Below are positions 33,101-39,994 of a stretch of 47,165 nucleotides of DNA, in pieces (positions within the stretch are counted from its first letter, which is position 1; each line of letters begins with the position of its first letter). This stretch comes from Singulisphaera sp. (GTDB taxonomy: Bacteria; Planctomycetota; Planctomycetia; Isosphaerales; Isosphaeraceae): assembly GCA_027451445.1 (NCBI GenBank), contig DAIDJG010000040.1, forward strand, positions 1 to 47,165, written 5' to 3'. Below the pieces are notes generated by a model. That model searched no databases and was not told where the DNA came from. It saw only the letters and a program-made list of their open reading frames with translations. Position numbers and translations under genes: made by a program.

Positions 33101-33726
33101 GCGGATCGTTCCCGGTTCCCACCGCGGTCGGCCTCGGAGGCATCGGCGCAGCGAGTACCTTCTTCCAGGGCTACGGCACGCAGCTCTTCTTCATCCCGAC
33201 GATCCTCGATAAGGACCGTGTCCGCTTGCAGGTCACGCCGTCCATGAGCTCTCTCGATCGCACAACCACAGTCAACGGCATCCCCGGCCTGACCCTGAGC
33301 ACGGCGTTCACGACGGTCGACCTCCGTGCGGGGCAGTGGCTCGCCATCGCCGGTCTGCTCGTCGATCGCCAGAACGGACAGAACAGCCGCCTCCCGCTCC
33401 TGGGGGAGATCGCCGGTGTCAAGCTCGCGTTCAGCAACAAGACCATCAAGCGTGAAGAGACCGAGCTGATCGTGCTGGTGAGCCCCGTCCTGGTCCACCC
33501 GCTGGAGCCGAAGCAGGCCCCAGCACTGCTGCCGGGCATGGATATCACCGAGCCCGACAACTGGGACTTCTACGTGAAAGGCCGCTGGGAAGGCCGGCCC
33601 GACATCCAGTACCGCAGCACGATCGCCCCGGTCGTCAAGAACCGAATTCATGACTCCAAGTACGGCCACGCAGTTCAGAACAGCGAACAGTTCTTCATCC
33701 AGGGTCCCGGCGGGTTCTCGCACTAA
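30145..33726 (+). CDS. pilus-type secretin (CpaC/RcpA-like) with long Pro/Ala-rich region
   Basis: A 1193-residue outer-membrane secretin, about twice the usual length. The start is uncertain: ATG 30145 (GGAAG four bases upstream), 30193 or 30202 (GGGAGA nine bases upstream) all precede the signal helix (LALLGVTSVVFSVVG) ending in SQAQ. Residues 60-300 have repeats such as PYLIYQPGG and a near-duplicate helix (ELSKLAAQELTRVRSMRTAA and ELEQIKAMRTAALDR). Residues 310-630 are Pro/Ala/Thr/Val-rich and low in complexity. From about 685 comes the pilus-secretin N-domain (RPLIRTVISDPNLIEVVQFG; TNLTLWF), then a BON-like segment (NSKIRLLVVGDKLIVKGQAR), a Gly/Asn/Pro-rich linker, and the secretin domain (MLKVRIAEVKRSALRQLGVN; ILAEPNLVTISGRPASFLSG; LTIRAG-like LRAGQWLAIAGLL; TELIVLVSPVLVHPL). 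It should form the outer-membrane pore of a Tad/Flp-like system. Confidence 0.9.
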   Translation: MTLELRVGAANLHSGRMNDMDGAKGSLGRSLFRRYRLALLGVTSVVFSVVGTAIYIVPSQAQEPVATNEVGENDAQHERSLSSDSRAAKRAKQANSGRTPYLIYQPGGPRPSVQAPTESSVVVKKGTSAPPADKATKRPGYIVYQRKSNAPASTAPVSGPTTEVVADGKATIEAGVQASKNGSTQNNAKVYHGLVKSAAKTAGTAQDQSNRVIKGRGPSGAPSNADELSKLAAQELTRVRSMRTAAAEKAATDALVKSASEELEQIKAMRTAALDRARTEQAAKVVTPPQSATNRAKVIELGPGPESAATPVTVAGTAPPAVQQPTLAPATPAMLPATVPPAASESPTLSLVPPAAETIAARSPEAAPVTAPTPIPLEVTESLSRPTVVAEPAMKPPVTLAQPATSALTIVAEENVLPTQTPVAPVAPSPAPVVVEANSAPVPSTPAPTPSYGDMRPPQIAATPSPSSVQMPNPVALPAEPTTVAAVPSPAPAPVSVAMPTAPSFGSVETTPSPRPAEPATTVAATPAMSLETAPAQPAGNPAEAMPVPAIPEAPTRLAESPIPVPAIPLETTPTEPTVAANAANPAAPAEASMTPPTASPEPALLAGNASTPATAPSTNVGQVIPASLPKEPPYARDVVRLAAAFQEGAMPLTPAAKKKIDDLIESDPGEEIALQIRARRSKILRTKRPLIRTVISDPNLIEVVQFGPREFAIIGKGEGTTNLTLWFDQQDSETLTYVVTVLPDDSMENKLALKYKEMERMVNALFPNSKIRLLVVGDKLIVKGQARDIREATNIYDLVKGQYAKLDKTPDTLNTNGNPAAANGNPPGGGGAGLPPGATPGTSMGAPPVANIGAPPVGATGLGTTIQLNANGGGGYGADENDNSNVINMIEVPGEAQIMLKVRIAEVKRSALRQLGVNFAINPTGAIGSFFYNGSFANSTNPAAILNDNSVSSLINALASNNTMKILAEPNLVTISGRPASFLSGGSFPVPTAVGLGGIGAASTFFQGYGTQLFFIPTILDKDRVRLQVTPSMSSLDRTTTVNGIPGLTLSTAFTTVDLRAGQWLAIAGLLVDRQNGQNSRLPLLGEIAGVKLAFSNKTIKREETELIVLVSPVLVHPLEPKQAPALLPGMDITEPDNWDFYVKGRWEGRPDIQYRSTIAPVVKNRIHDSKYGHAVQNSEQFFIQGPGGFSH

Positions 33727-33795
33727 CCAAAAGGGCAACGTGGCGGGAGCGGGAGCACCCCCCGTCCGAACCATATAAGGAAAAGGGGTAGCACG

Positions 33796-34413
33796 ATGCA
33801 CCGTCTGCGACGCTGGCAAAGTCTGGGACTGGCTTTGCTTTCCCTGATCGGACTGTTCGCCTGTGGTTGTCAGCTCTTCCCCGGCCGGGGCAACTATCCG
33901 GGCCAGCAGGGCGTGGCCTTCCCAGGAGCACCGGGGACCCTCGGCGCACTAAGCGACCCGGTCTTCCAGAACATGGAGATCAACGCCGAGGCGTCCGACT
34001 TCGTGGTGTACGACCACGAGTTCATCGGCGACACGGTGCGTTTGAACTACGACGGCCAGGACCACGTGAAGCAGATCGCCGCGCGGATGCGCCATGGATC
34101 GACGTTCCCCGTCATCGTCGAGCGCAGCTTCTCGAGCCCGATTCCGGACGACCCCTATAACTTCCCGATTCACCCGAGCCCCGAGCTCGACAATCGGCGC
34201 CGGCTCGTGATCGTCAAGGCACTCCAGGTGATGGGCATCCAGAACGCCGACGACTTCGTGACGGTCGCACCCGCTCTGGCCTGGCCGATGGACCACAACG
34301 ACACCCGGCGTGCTCACCGCAACATCGACACTCGTAACGGCTACGGCGCCGGCGGCTACGGCGGGATGGGGGGAATGGGCTTCGGCGGACTGGGAATGTT
34401 CGGCTTCTTCTAA
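33796..34413 (+). CDS. small lipoprotein, CpaD-like position
   Basis: A 205-residue lipoprotein candidate: signal peptide LGLALLSLIGLFACGCQLFP with Cys23 or Cys25 as the lipid-modified residue. The mature part has DFVVYDHEFIGDTVRLNYDG and QDHVKQIAARMRHGSTFPVI, VERSF, and RRLVIVKALQVMGIQNADDF; the order of a tyrosine/aspartate strand, a helix with QIA-RM and an RRL-x-V segment recalls the CpaD lipoproteins and OmpA-like proteins of pilus systems. The C-terminus is Gly/Met/Phe-rich (GGMGGMGFGGLGMFGFF), perhaps disordered or membrane-associated. It is 69 bases behind the secretin gene with AAGG and GGGG upstream of the ATG, so they form one operon. No catalytic motif. CpaD analogy is inference. 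Confidence 0.75.
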   Translation: MHRLRRWQSLGLALLSLIGLFACGCQLFPGRGNYPGQQGVAFPGAPGTLGALSDPVFQNMEINAEASDFVVYDHEFIGDTVRLNYDGQDHVKQIAARMRHGSTFPVIVERSFSSPIPDDPYNFPIHPSPELDNRRRLVIVKALQVMGIQNADDFVTVAPALAWPMDHNDTRRAHRNIDTRNGYGAGGYGGMGGMGFGGLGMFGFF

Positions 34414-34433
34414 TTCGCCATGCGGCAAAAACG

Positions 34434-34489
34434 AGCCCGCCGAGACGCATCCCAACAGAACTTCACTGTGGGGCGAGTCGCGGCGGGCT
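34434..34489 (+). terminator. long imperfect stem-loop after the secretin operon
   Basis: AGCCCGCCG (34434-34442) pairs with CGGCGGGCT (34481-34489), and inside this the stretch around CCCAACAG pairs with CTGTGGGG with one mismatch. It lies 20 bases after the 33796 gene, as a terminator would. Only a weak T-rich stretch follows (CATTTC), so a regulatory RNA structure is also possible. Confidence 0.45.
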
Positions 34490-34637
34490 TGAGTCATTTC
34501 TACAAAACGTCAATGGTGAGCGCAGCCGCAACGATTTCGTATAGCCCACTTCTGACGATCCTGCTAAAGTCCCGTCTCCTGTCACAGAACCGGTTGAGCA
34601 AGGATTGCTCACCCTCATTTCAAGGGGTCGATGAACA

Positions 34638-35339
34638 ATGGACTGTTCTCGTCTACGACCTCTAGTCTGCTTGGCATGTGCGTATCTCGCCCTTGCGGGG
34701 TGCCACCACTTGCCGAAGTACGACGAGAATGCTTATCAAACCAAGATCAGCATGGCCAAGCTGCTCGTCGACCAGGGCCAGGCCGACAAGGCCGCCACGC
34801 TGTATCACGAGCTTGAAAAGCTAAACCCGAAAGATGCGGGCCCACCGCATGAGCTGGCCTTGATCGAGGCCAAAAAGGGTCACACCCAGCTTGCGGAAGA
34901 GTACTTCCGCGAAGCCCACAAACGCGCGCCCAAGGACGTCGATCTGCTCAACGACTTTGGCTACTGGCTCTACCTCAACGACCGGCTCGAAGAAGCGGAG
35001 ACCTATCTCGCCGAGGCGCTGGAGATCGACCCCGAACGCAAGACGGTGTTAACAAACCTCGCGACCGTGGTCGGCAAACGCGGCCGGTTCGAGGAGAGCT
35101 TCCGGATCTTTCTGCGCGGGAGCAACAGCGAAGCGGATGCCCATTGCAGCATCGCCTATATCTACGCGCAGCTCAGGCAGTTCGACGAAGCCAAGAGACA
35201 CTTTGAAAAGGCACTCGAGCTCGAGCCCAACCTGAAGCCGGCTGCCGAGGCGCTCGTGCAGCTCAACCGACGGGACGCGGACCCTGCGTTCACTCCCGCA
35301 GAGTCAACCGGAACGCCGGCCGGCCAGGCACGGCAATAG
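34638..35339 (+). CDS. TPR lipoprotein, TadD-like
   Basis: A 233-residue protein with the lipobox LALAGC at Cys22, then HHLPKYDENAYQ, and tandem tetratricopeptide repeats from residue 38: ISMAKLLVDQGQADKAATLY, HELALIEAKKGHTQLAEEYF, LLNDFGYWLYLNDRLEEAET, VLTNLATVVGKRGRFEESFR and CSIAYIYAQLRQFDEAKRHF. TPR lipoproteins of this size (TadD, PilF, PilW) help secretins to assemble in the outer membrane. The Pro/Ala-rich end is short. AAGGGG lies upstream of the ATG. It is separated from the secretin pair by about 225 bases that hold a stem-loop, so it may have its own promoter. A role with the secretin is inferred from position. Confidence 0.82.
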   Translation: MDCSRLRPLVCLACAYLALAGCHHLPKYDENAYQTKISMAKLLVDQGQADKAATLYHELEKLNPKDAGPPHELALIEAKKGHTQLAEEYFREAHKRAPKDVDLLNDFGYWLYLNDRLEEAETYLAEALEIDPERKTVLTNLATVVGKRGRFEESFRIFLRGSNSEADAHCSIAYIYAQLRQFDEAKRHFEKALELEPNLKPAAEALVQLNRRDADPAFTPAESTGTPAGQARQ

Positions 35340-35406
35340 TCACTTCGCCGAAAGCGAAGGTTGCGAACATCGGACGGCCAAGACGCCATTCGCAACACGA
35401 AAACAA

Positions 35407-35585
35407 ATAACCCCCCCCCCTTGGGAAGGGGGGGGTTAGGGGGGGTGGGGAGTAAGCCCACGCATTCGGCTGGTCCCGTCGCCCCTCAACAGTTAAACGC
35501 AGGAGAGTGGTTCGTGGCTGAGTTGCACACTTCGGACGTCAAATCCCCACCCCCCCTACCCCCCCTTCCCAAGGGGGGGAGTTAT
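35407..35585. repeat. palindromic element, copy C, overlapping the start of a gene
   Basis: Left arm 35407-35451 (ATAACCCC, then TTGGGAAGGGGG, then GGGGTGGGGA) pairs with the right arm 35544-35585 (TCCCCACCCC, then CCCTTCCCAAGGGGG, then AGTTAT) with few mismatches, mainly in run length. The 92-base centre contains AGGAG (35501-35505) and the GTG (35514) from which the next gene can be read, and the right arm falls in that gene's N-terminal codons. Confidence 0.75.
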
Positions 35586-36053
35586 GGAGTTATTCCGCTC
35601 ACAAGGGACGCGGCAGGATTCAGCGCCGCGCGCAACCCAGACGCGAACGGCTCGAACCCGTTAAGAACCTGGTTTCGATCCACCGTCTCAGCCCTGTGCT
35701 ACTCCGTCCTCTACGAGCGCTGCGGTGACCATGGGAGTGACGGCGACTTTCCGCATAACCGGACTGTCGCCTTCGTACTGGACCAGCACGGACGTATGCC
35801 GGAATACCTCCGGCTCCCGTTCGCAGCCGTGACGCTGGCTTTCGACGCATCAAGCGTTCTGCGACACGGCCGGTGTTTCCATCGGCTGCCGCACACGGCA
35901 CGTTGGAAACAGATTGAAGCGTGGCGCAGTGCCGCGCTCGCGCCGTGCCGCGACCTGATCCGTTTCTATGAGAGTTTTGTCATCTTCCACTGGCACTCGG
36001 TGCAACTGGAACGTGCGGGTGTTGAGAGTGTCGGAGCGTCGGAGGCTCATTGA
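35514..36053 (+). CDS. small helical protein coupled to a GMC oxidoreductase
   Basis: A 179-residue protein read from GTG 35514 (AGGAG eight bases upstream). Its TGA (36051-36053) shares one base with the ATG of the GMC gene, which argues for a real, coupled gene. Residues 11-26 are coded by the right arm of a palindrome (PPPLPPLPKGGSYGV). The rest reads as a genuine protein: NPLRTWFRSTVSALCYSVLY, GRMPEYLRLPFAAVTLAFDA, then HGRCFHRLPHTARWKQIEAW and RDLIRFYESFVIFHWHS. This helical pattern (an LPF-x-x-x-x-LFD helix, a W-x-x-S helix and an R-x-x-RF helix) resembles the small subunit or N-terminal extension of some bacterial GMC oxidoreductases, in the way of the gluconate-dehydrogenase small subunit. 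No domain is assigned with confidence. No ATG or GTG exists downstream of the palindrome before residue 80. Confidence 0.6.
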   Translation: MAELHTSDVKSPPPLPPLPKGGSYGVIPLTRDAAGFSAARNPDANGSNPLRTWFRSTVSALCYSVLYERCGDHGSDGDFPHNRTVAFVLDQHGRMPEYLRLPFAAVTLAFDASSVLRHGRCFHRLPHTARWKQIEAWRSAALAPCRDLIRFYESFVIFHWHSVQLERAGVESVGASEAH

Positions 36054-37579
36054 TGAACGTGGGAAGTCGACCACGAATGGACCAGGCCCACGTGCCCGGA
36101 GAGGGGCGAGGCGTCGTCGATCCTACCTTGCAGACGATCCGCACGGAGGTCGCCGTGATCGGTTCCGGTCCTGGCGGGGCGGTCACAGCATGCCTGCTGG
36201 CCGAAGCCGGTCGCGACGTGCTTCTCATCGAAGAAGGACCATTTCTTCCACTGGAAGCAACCGTTCCGTTCACGATGGGCGAGATGATCTCCAAGTACCG
36301 AAATGGCGGCGTCACGGTCGCGATGGGGTCGACGAAGGTCGCGTACGTCGAAGGACGTTGCGTGGGCGGAGGTAGCGAAATCAACAGCGGTCTTTATCAT
36401 CGCACTCCTCCCGCCATCCTGGAAACCTGGCGCCGCGATTACCAGGTCGATGGATTGAACGATTCGGACCTCGCCAGGCATTTCGAAGCTTGCGAGCGCG
36501 ATGTCTCCGTTTCGCTGATGCCCGGCGCGCTCCCCCCCGCGTCCCTCAAGCTCCACGAAGGAGCTCAGCGGCTCGGGTGGAAGTCGCTCGAAGTCCCTCG
36601 CTGGTTTCGCTACGACTCGCCAGCAGAACCAAACGCAGTCCCTCGTCCCAAAGGGGACAGGCAGTCGATGACCCGGACGTTCATCCCACGCGCGCTGTAT
36701 TCTGGTTGCCGGCTGTTGCCGAACACCCGCGCGCGAAAGTTGCGACGCCTCGGAGGCCGTTGGCACATTTCCGCCCAGGTCCAGGATCCGGGCGCTCCTC
36801 GACGCGCCATCGAGATCGAGGCCGGTTCCGTCTTCGTCTGCGGTGGCGCGATCCAGACCCCTGCGATCTTGCGACGTAGCGGCATCACTCGCAACGTGGG
36901 CAACTCGCTCAAAATGCACCCCACGGTCAAGGTCGTCGCCCGCTTCCCCGAGACCGTGAATTCAAGCGCCATGGAAGTCCCGGTCCACCAGGTGAAAGAG
37001 TTCGCGCCGAGGTTCAGCTTCGGCTGTTCGATCAGTTCCACGCCCTACCTCGCGCTCGGGCTGAGCGACCATCCCGCACATCTGGGTGAAGTCCACGCGA
37101 ACTGGCCGCGCATGGCCGTCTATTATGCAATGATCACGGGGGAAGGCTCGGGGTCCGTGCGCGGCGTCCCTGGATTCTCGGACGCACTCGTCCGCTACGC
37201 CGTCACACCGCAGGACCTCGCCGATCTGTCCGATGCGCTTCGGGCGCTCTGCCGCTTGCTGTTCCAGGCCGGGGCGGAGGTGCTTTATCCGAGTGTGAGT
37301 TCATTTCAGCCGCTGTACACGGAGGCAGACGTCGCGCGGATCCCCGATGGGCTACCCAAAGGGCGAACGAACCTGATGACCATCCACCTATTCTCGACGT
37401 GTCCGATGGGGGAGAACCCTCGTCTTTGCGCAACTGACTCGTTTGGCAAGGTTCACGGACACGACGGCCTGTATATCGCCGACGCGAGCCTCCTCTGCAC
37501 GGCGCCCGGCGTAAATCCCCAGGGCTCGATCATGGCCATCGCCCGACGGAACGCGCTGAAGTTCCTGGGCCAGTTGTAG
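36053..37579 (+). CDS. GMC-family FAD oxidoreductase
   Basis: A 508-residue flavoenzyme of the glucose-methanol-choline oxidoreductase family. Seen: the ADP-binding fold AVIGSGPGGAVTACLLAEAG near residue 34 followed by LLIEEG, GGGSEINSGLYHRTP where the flavin binds, VCGGAIQTPAILRRSG around residue 270, and the C-terminal block HLFSTCPMGENPRLC with its catalytic His, then DGLYIADASLLCTAPGVNPQ and GSIMAI. Members oxidise alcohols or the hydroxyls of sugars and sterols with FAD. No signal peptide is seen. The start ATG 36053 has GGAGG seven bases upstream and overlaps the previous stop by one base. The next SDR follows after 47 bases. Specificity cannot be told; the cluster suggests a lipid-linked sugar or a sterol-like substrate. 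Confidence 0.9.
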   Translation: MNVGSRPRMDQAHVPGEGRGVVDPTLQTIRTEVAVIGSGPGGAVTACLLAEAGRDVLLIEEGPFLPLEATVPFTMGEMISKYRNGGVTVAMGSTKVAYVEGRCVGGGSEINSGLYHRTPPAILETWRRDYQVDGLNDSDLARHFEACERDVSVSLMPGALPPASLKLHEGAQRLGWKSLEVPRWFRYDSPAEPNAVPRPKGDRQSMTRTFIPRALYSGCRLLPNTRARKLRRLGGRWHISAQVQDPGAPRRAIEIEAGSVFVCGGAIQTPAILRRSGITRNVGNSLKMHPTVKVVARFPETVNSSAMEVPVHQVKEFAPRFSFGCSISSTPYLALGLSDHPAHLGEVHANWPRMAVYYAMITGEGSGSVRGVPGFSDALVRYAVTPQDLADLSDALRALCRLLFQAGAEVLYPSVSSFQPLYTEADVARIPDGLPKGRTNLMTIHLFSTCPMGENPRLCATDSFGKVHGHDGLYIADASLLCTAPGVNPQGSIMAIARRNALKFLGQL

Positions 37580-37626
37580 CGGCATCCGACTTACGAACTT
37601 CGGCAGACCGATAGGAGGTTGAGCCC

Positions 37627-38688
37627 ATGGACCTGGGAACACACGACGTTCTCGTTACGGGAGCCGCCGGCTGGCTCGGCTTGAGCCTGGTGAAGGCCCT
37701 GGTCGCCGGCCTCGACGACTGCGAGCCCCTGCGCCAGCCTCAGCGGAATCTTCGAATCCGATGCCTGATCCTACCCGGTCAGGATGGTGCGGCGCTCCGC
37801 ATGCTGTCGGATCGGGTCGAGGTCCTCACAGGCGACTTACGCAACCCCAACGACTGCCGGCGATTGTGTGCGGGCACGCGAGGCGGTTTGCTGTTCCACA
37901 CGGCGGGTGTGATTCACCCGCGGCGGTCGACGGAGTTCGCATCGATCAATTTCGAGGGGGCAAAGAATCTCCTCGACGCCGCGATCGACGCCGGGCTGCG
38001 AAGGGCCGTGGTCGTTTCGTCCAACTCGCCGTGCGGCTTCAATCCGCACCCTGACCACCTGTTCGACGAGACGTCCCCGTACAACCCCTACATGAACTAC
38101 GGCCGGTCGAAGATGAAGATGGAGCTCGCCGTCAAGGAGCGACAGCGGGCCGGCAAAATCGAGGCGGTGATCATCCGGCCGCCCTGGTTCTACGGACCGA
38201 ATCAGCCGCCCCGCCAGACCCTGTTCTTCCAGATGGTGCGCGACGGCAAAGCGCCCATCATCGGACAAGGCGACAACCTCCGCTCGATGGCCTACGTCGA
38301 CAACCTCTGCCAGGGACTGATCCTCGCCGCGATCACTGAGCGCGCCAATGGGCAAACCTACTGGATCGCCGACCGCCGGCCCTATCCGATGCGCGAAATC
38401 ATCGACACTGTCGAGCGGCTCCTGGAGACCGAGTTCAACCAGAGCTGTACCCACAGGCGCCTCAAGCTTCCCGGTGTCGCGTGCCGTGTTGCCTGGCTCG
38501 CCGACGCAACGATGCAGGGCGTGGGCCTCTACAACCAGAAAGTCCACGTCTTGTCGGAAATGGACGGTACCATCGCCTGCTCGATCGCATCCGCCCGGCG
38601 CGAGCTTGGTTACGACCCTCGCATCGAACTCGAGGAAGGCATGCGGCGAAGCATTCGAGGGATCGTTCACCAGTTGAAATGCGCCTGA
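37627..38688 (+). CDS. NAD-dependent SDR, extended (3-beta-HSD/epimerase type)
   Basis: A 353-residue extended SDR. Seen: VLVTGAAGWLGLSLVKALVA at the N-terminus with the TGxxGxxG nucleotide loop, LFHTAGVIHPRRSTEF, VVVSSNSPCGFNPH with the catalytic Ser, MNYGRSKMKMELAV with the YxxxK pair, and IIRPPWFYGPNQPPRQTLFF. The latter segment and GDNLRSMAYVDNLCQGLILA are common in the 3-beta-hydroxysteroid dehydrogenase/NDP-sugar epimerase branch. It uses NAD(P) to oxidise, reduce or epimerise a hydroxyl. AGGAGG lies eight bases before the ATG, a near-perfect ribosome site. Its place between a GMC oxidoreductase and a second SDR suggests that these enzymes act on one substrate. Exact reaction unknown. 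Confidence 0.85.
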   Translation: MDLGTHDVLVTGAAGWLGLSLVKALVAGLDDCEPLRQPQRNLRIRCLILPGQDGAALRMLSDRVEVLTGDLRNPNDCRRLCAGTRGGLLFHTAGVIHPRRSTEFASINFEGAKNLLDAAIDAGLRRAVVVSSNSPCGFNPHPDHLFDETSPYNPYMNYGRSKMKMELAVKERQRAGKIEAVIIRPPWFYGPNQPPRQTLFFQMVRDGKAPIIGQGDNLRSMAYVDNLCQGLILAAITERANGQTYWIADRRPYPMREIIDTVERLLETEFNQSCTHRRLKLPGVACRVAWLADATMQGVGLYNQKVHVLSEMDGTIACSIASARRELGYDPRIELEEGMRRSIRGIVHQLKCA

Positions 38689-38778
38689 CCCGGAACACGT
38701 TGCCTGGCAACAGTTCATCGTGCTCGATGATGATGCGTGCCCATACGCAGGCTACGAGAAGTGATCACTCGGTCTGAA

Positions 38779-38807
38779 TTGACCAGTTTGCCGCGATTCA
38801 GTATAAG
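38779..38807 (+). promoter_or_regulatory. sigma-70-like promoter before the second SDR
   Basis: TTGACC (38779-38784), a 17-base spacer and TATAAG (38802-38807), each box matching five of six consensus bases with ideal spacing. It starts a transcript 32 bases before the ATG at 38839, so the second SDR, UbiA and GT-C genes can be expressed without the GMC gene. Confidence 0.65.
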
Positions 38808-38838
38808 CACCCCCGTTTACGACCGCATGGAGGCAGGA

Positions 38839-39876
38839 ATGAACGACGCTCGTCCGTATGTCGTCACGGGAGGTTCCGGCTATTTCGGGAGCCTTCTGGT
38901 ACGCCGGCTCGTCCAGGAAGGACGCAACGTTCGCATCTTCGACCTGAACGATGCGGACGACCGCCCGCGCCACGTGGCGTTTGAAGCCGGCGACATTCGG
39001 GATCTCGACGCCTGTCGGCGGGTCTGCGCAGGGGCCGACGTGGTTTTCCACTGCGTGGCCCAGGTCCCTCTGGCGAAGGACAGCGAGCTGTTCTGGTCGG
39101 TCAACCGGGACGGCACGCAAAACATCCTCCAGGCCGCTGCCGACGCTGGCGTGCGAAAGCTCGTGTACACGTCGTCGAGCGCAGTGTTCGGTGTGCCCAG
39201 GGAATACCCGATCACGGCCGAGACCCTCCCCTGCCCCGCCGAAGACTACGGCTCGGCCAAACTCGCGGGTGAAACCCTTTGCCGTGAGTTTGCGGAGCGG
39301 GGACTCGACGTGAGCATCGTCCGTCCTCGGACCATCATGGGCCACGGCCGGCTCGGAATCATGCAAATCGTTTTCGAGTGGATCGCGCAGGGACGCAACG
39401 TGTTCGTCCTGGGTCGAGGCGACAACTACTACCAGTTCGTTCACTCCGACGACCTTGCCGACGCTTGCCTCCGCGCCGCCGAGCGGCCGGGGTTCGCCGT
39501 CTACAACATCGGCGCCGAGCGCTTCGGCACGATGCGCGAGACCCTGGAAGCACTGGCGCGGCATGCGGGGACGGGCAGCAAGGTCCGGTCGCTTCCTTAC
39601 CGATCCACCGTCGCGGCGATGAAACTAACCAATCGCCTGGGCATCTCCCCCCTGGCCGCGTACCATTCGCTGGTTTACGGCCAGAATGTGGCCTTCGACC
39701 TGGCCAAGCCCAAGGCCGAGCTTGGCTGGTCTCCCCGGTGGTCGAACACCGAGATGTTCATTCAGTCTTACGAATGGTATCTCGAGAACCGTGAGCGCAT
39801 CCTCGCCGAGAAGGGGCGTTCGCCGCACCGGTCGGCTGTCAAGGAAGGGGTTCTCAAACTTCTGCGCTGGCTCTGA
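38839..39876 (+). CDS. NAD-dependent SDR, extended (epimerase/dehydratase type)
   Basis: A 345-residue extended SDR. Seen: YVVTGGSGYFGSLLVRRLVQ with the nucleotide loop at the N-terminus, FDLNDADDRPRHV, VFHCVAQVPLAKD, LVYTSSSAVFGVPREYPITA with the catalytic Ser, EDYGSAKLAGETLC with YxxxK, IVRPRTIMGHGRLGI and DNYYQFVHSDDLADACLRAA. The chosen ATG (38839) has GGAGG seven bases upstream; an ATG four codons earlier is possible. A basic tail follows (VKEGVLKLLRWL). The sequence is close to NDP-sugar epimerases and to HpnA-like proteins, so no substrate is clear. It has its own good promoter and precedes UbiA by 118 bases; together with the 37627 gene it may provide two redox steps. Confidence 0.85.
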   Translation: MNDARPYVVTGGSGYFGSLLVRRLVQEGRNVRIFDLNDADDRPRHVAFEAGDIRDLDACRRVCAGADVVFHCVAQVPLAKDSELFWSVNRDGTQNILQAAADAGVRKLVYTSSSAVFGVPREYPITAETLPCPAEDYGSAKLAGETLCREFAERGLDVSIVRPRTIMGHGRLGIMQIVFEWIAQGRNVFVLGRGDNYYQFVHSDDLADACLRAAERPGFAVYNIGAERFGTMRETLEALARHAGTGSKVRSLPYRSTVAAMKLTNRLGISPLAAYHSLVYGQNVAFDLAKPKAELGWSPRWSNTEMFIQSYEWYLENRERILAEKGRSPHRSAVKEGVLKLLRWL

Positions 39877-39994
39877 GGAGTTGCAGGGAAGCAGCTCCTC
39901 GGGATCGTGTCGCAATGCGTGGCCCTCAGTTCATCCCCGAATCGATAGGCAGAGCAGCTCTGCCGCCTATTTTGAAGCACAAGGATGTGCGGAC

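Noticed and set aside
31231-33819. 862-residue open frame on the minus strand
   Set aside because: It lies opposite the secretin gene and arises from its Pro/Ala-rich and GC-biased codons; the plus strand has recognised domains.
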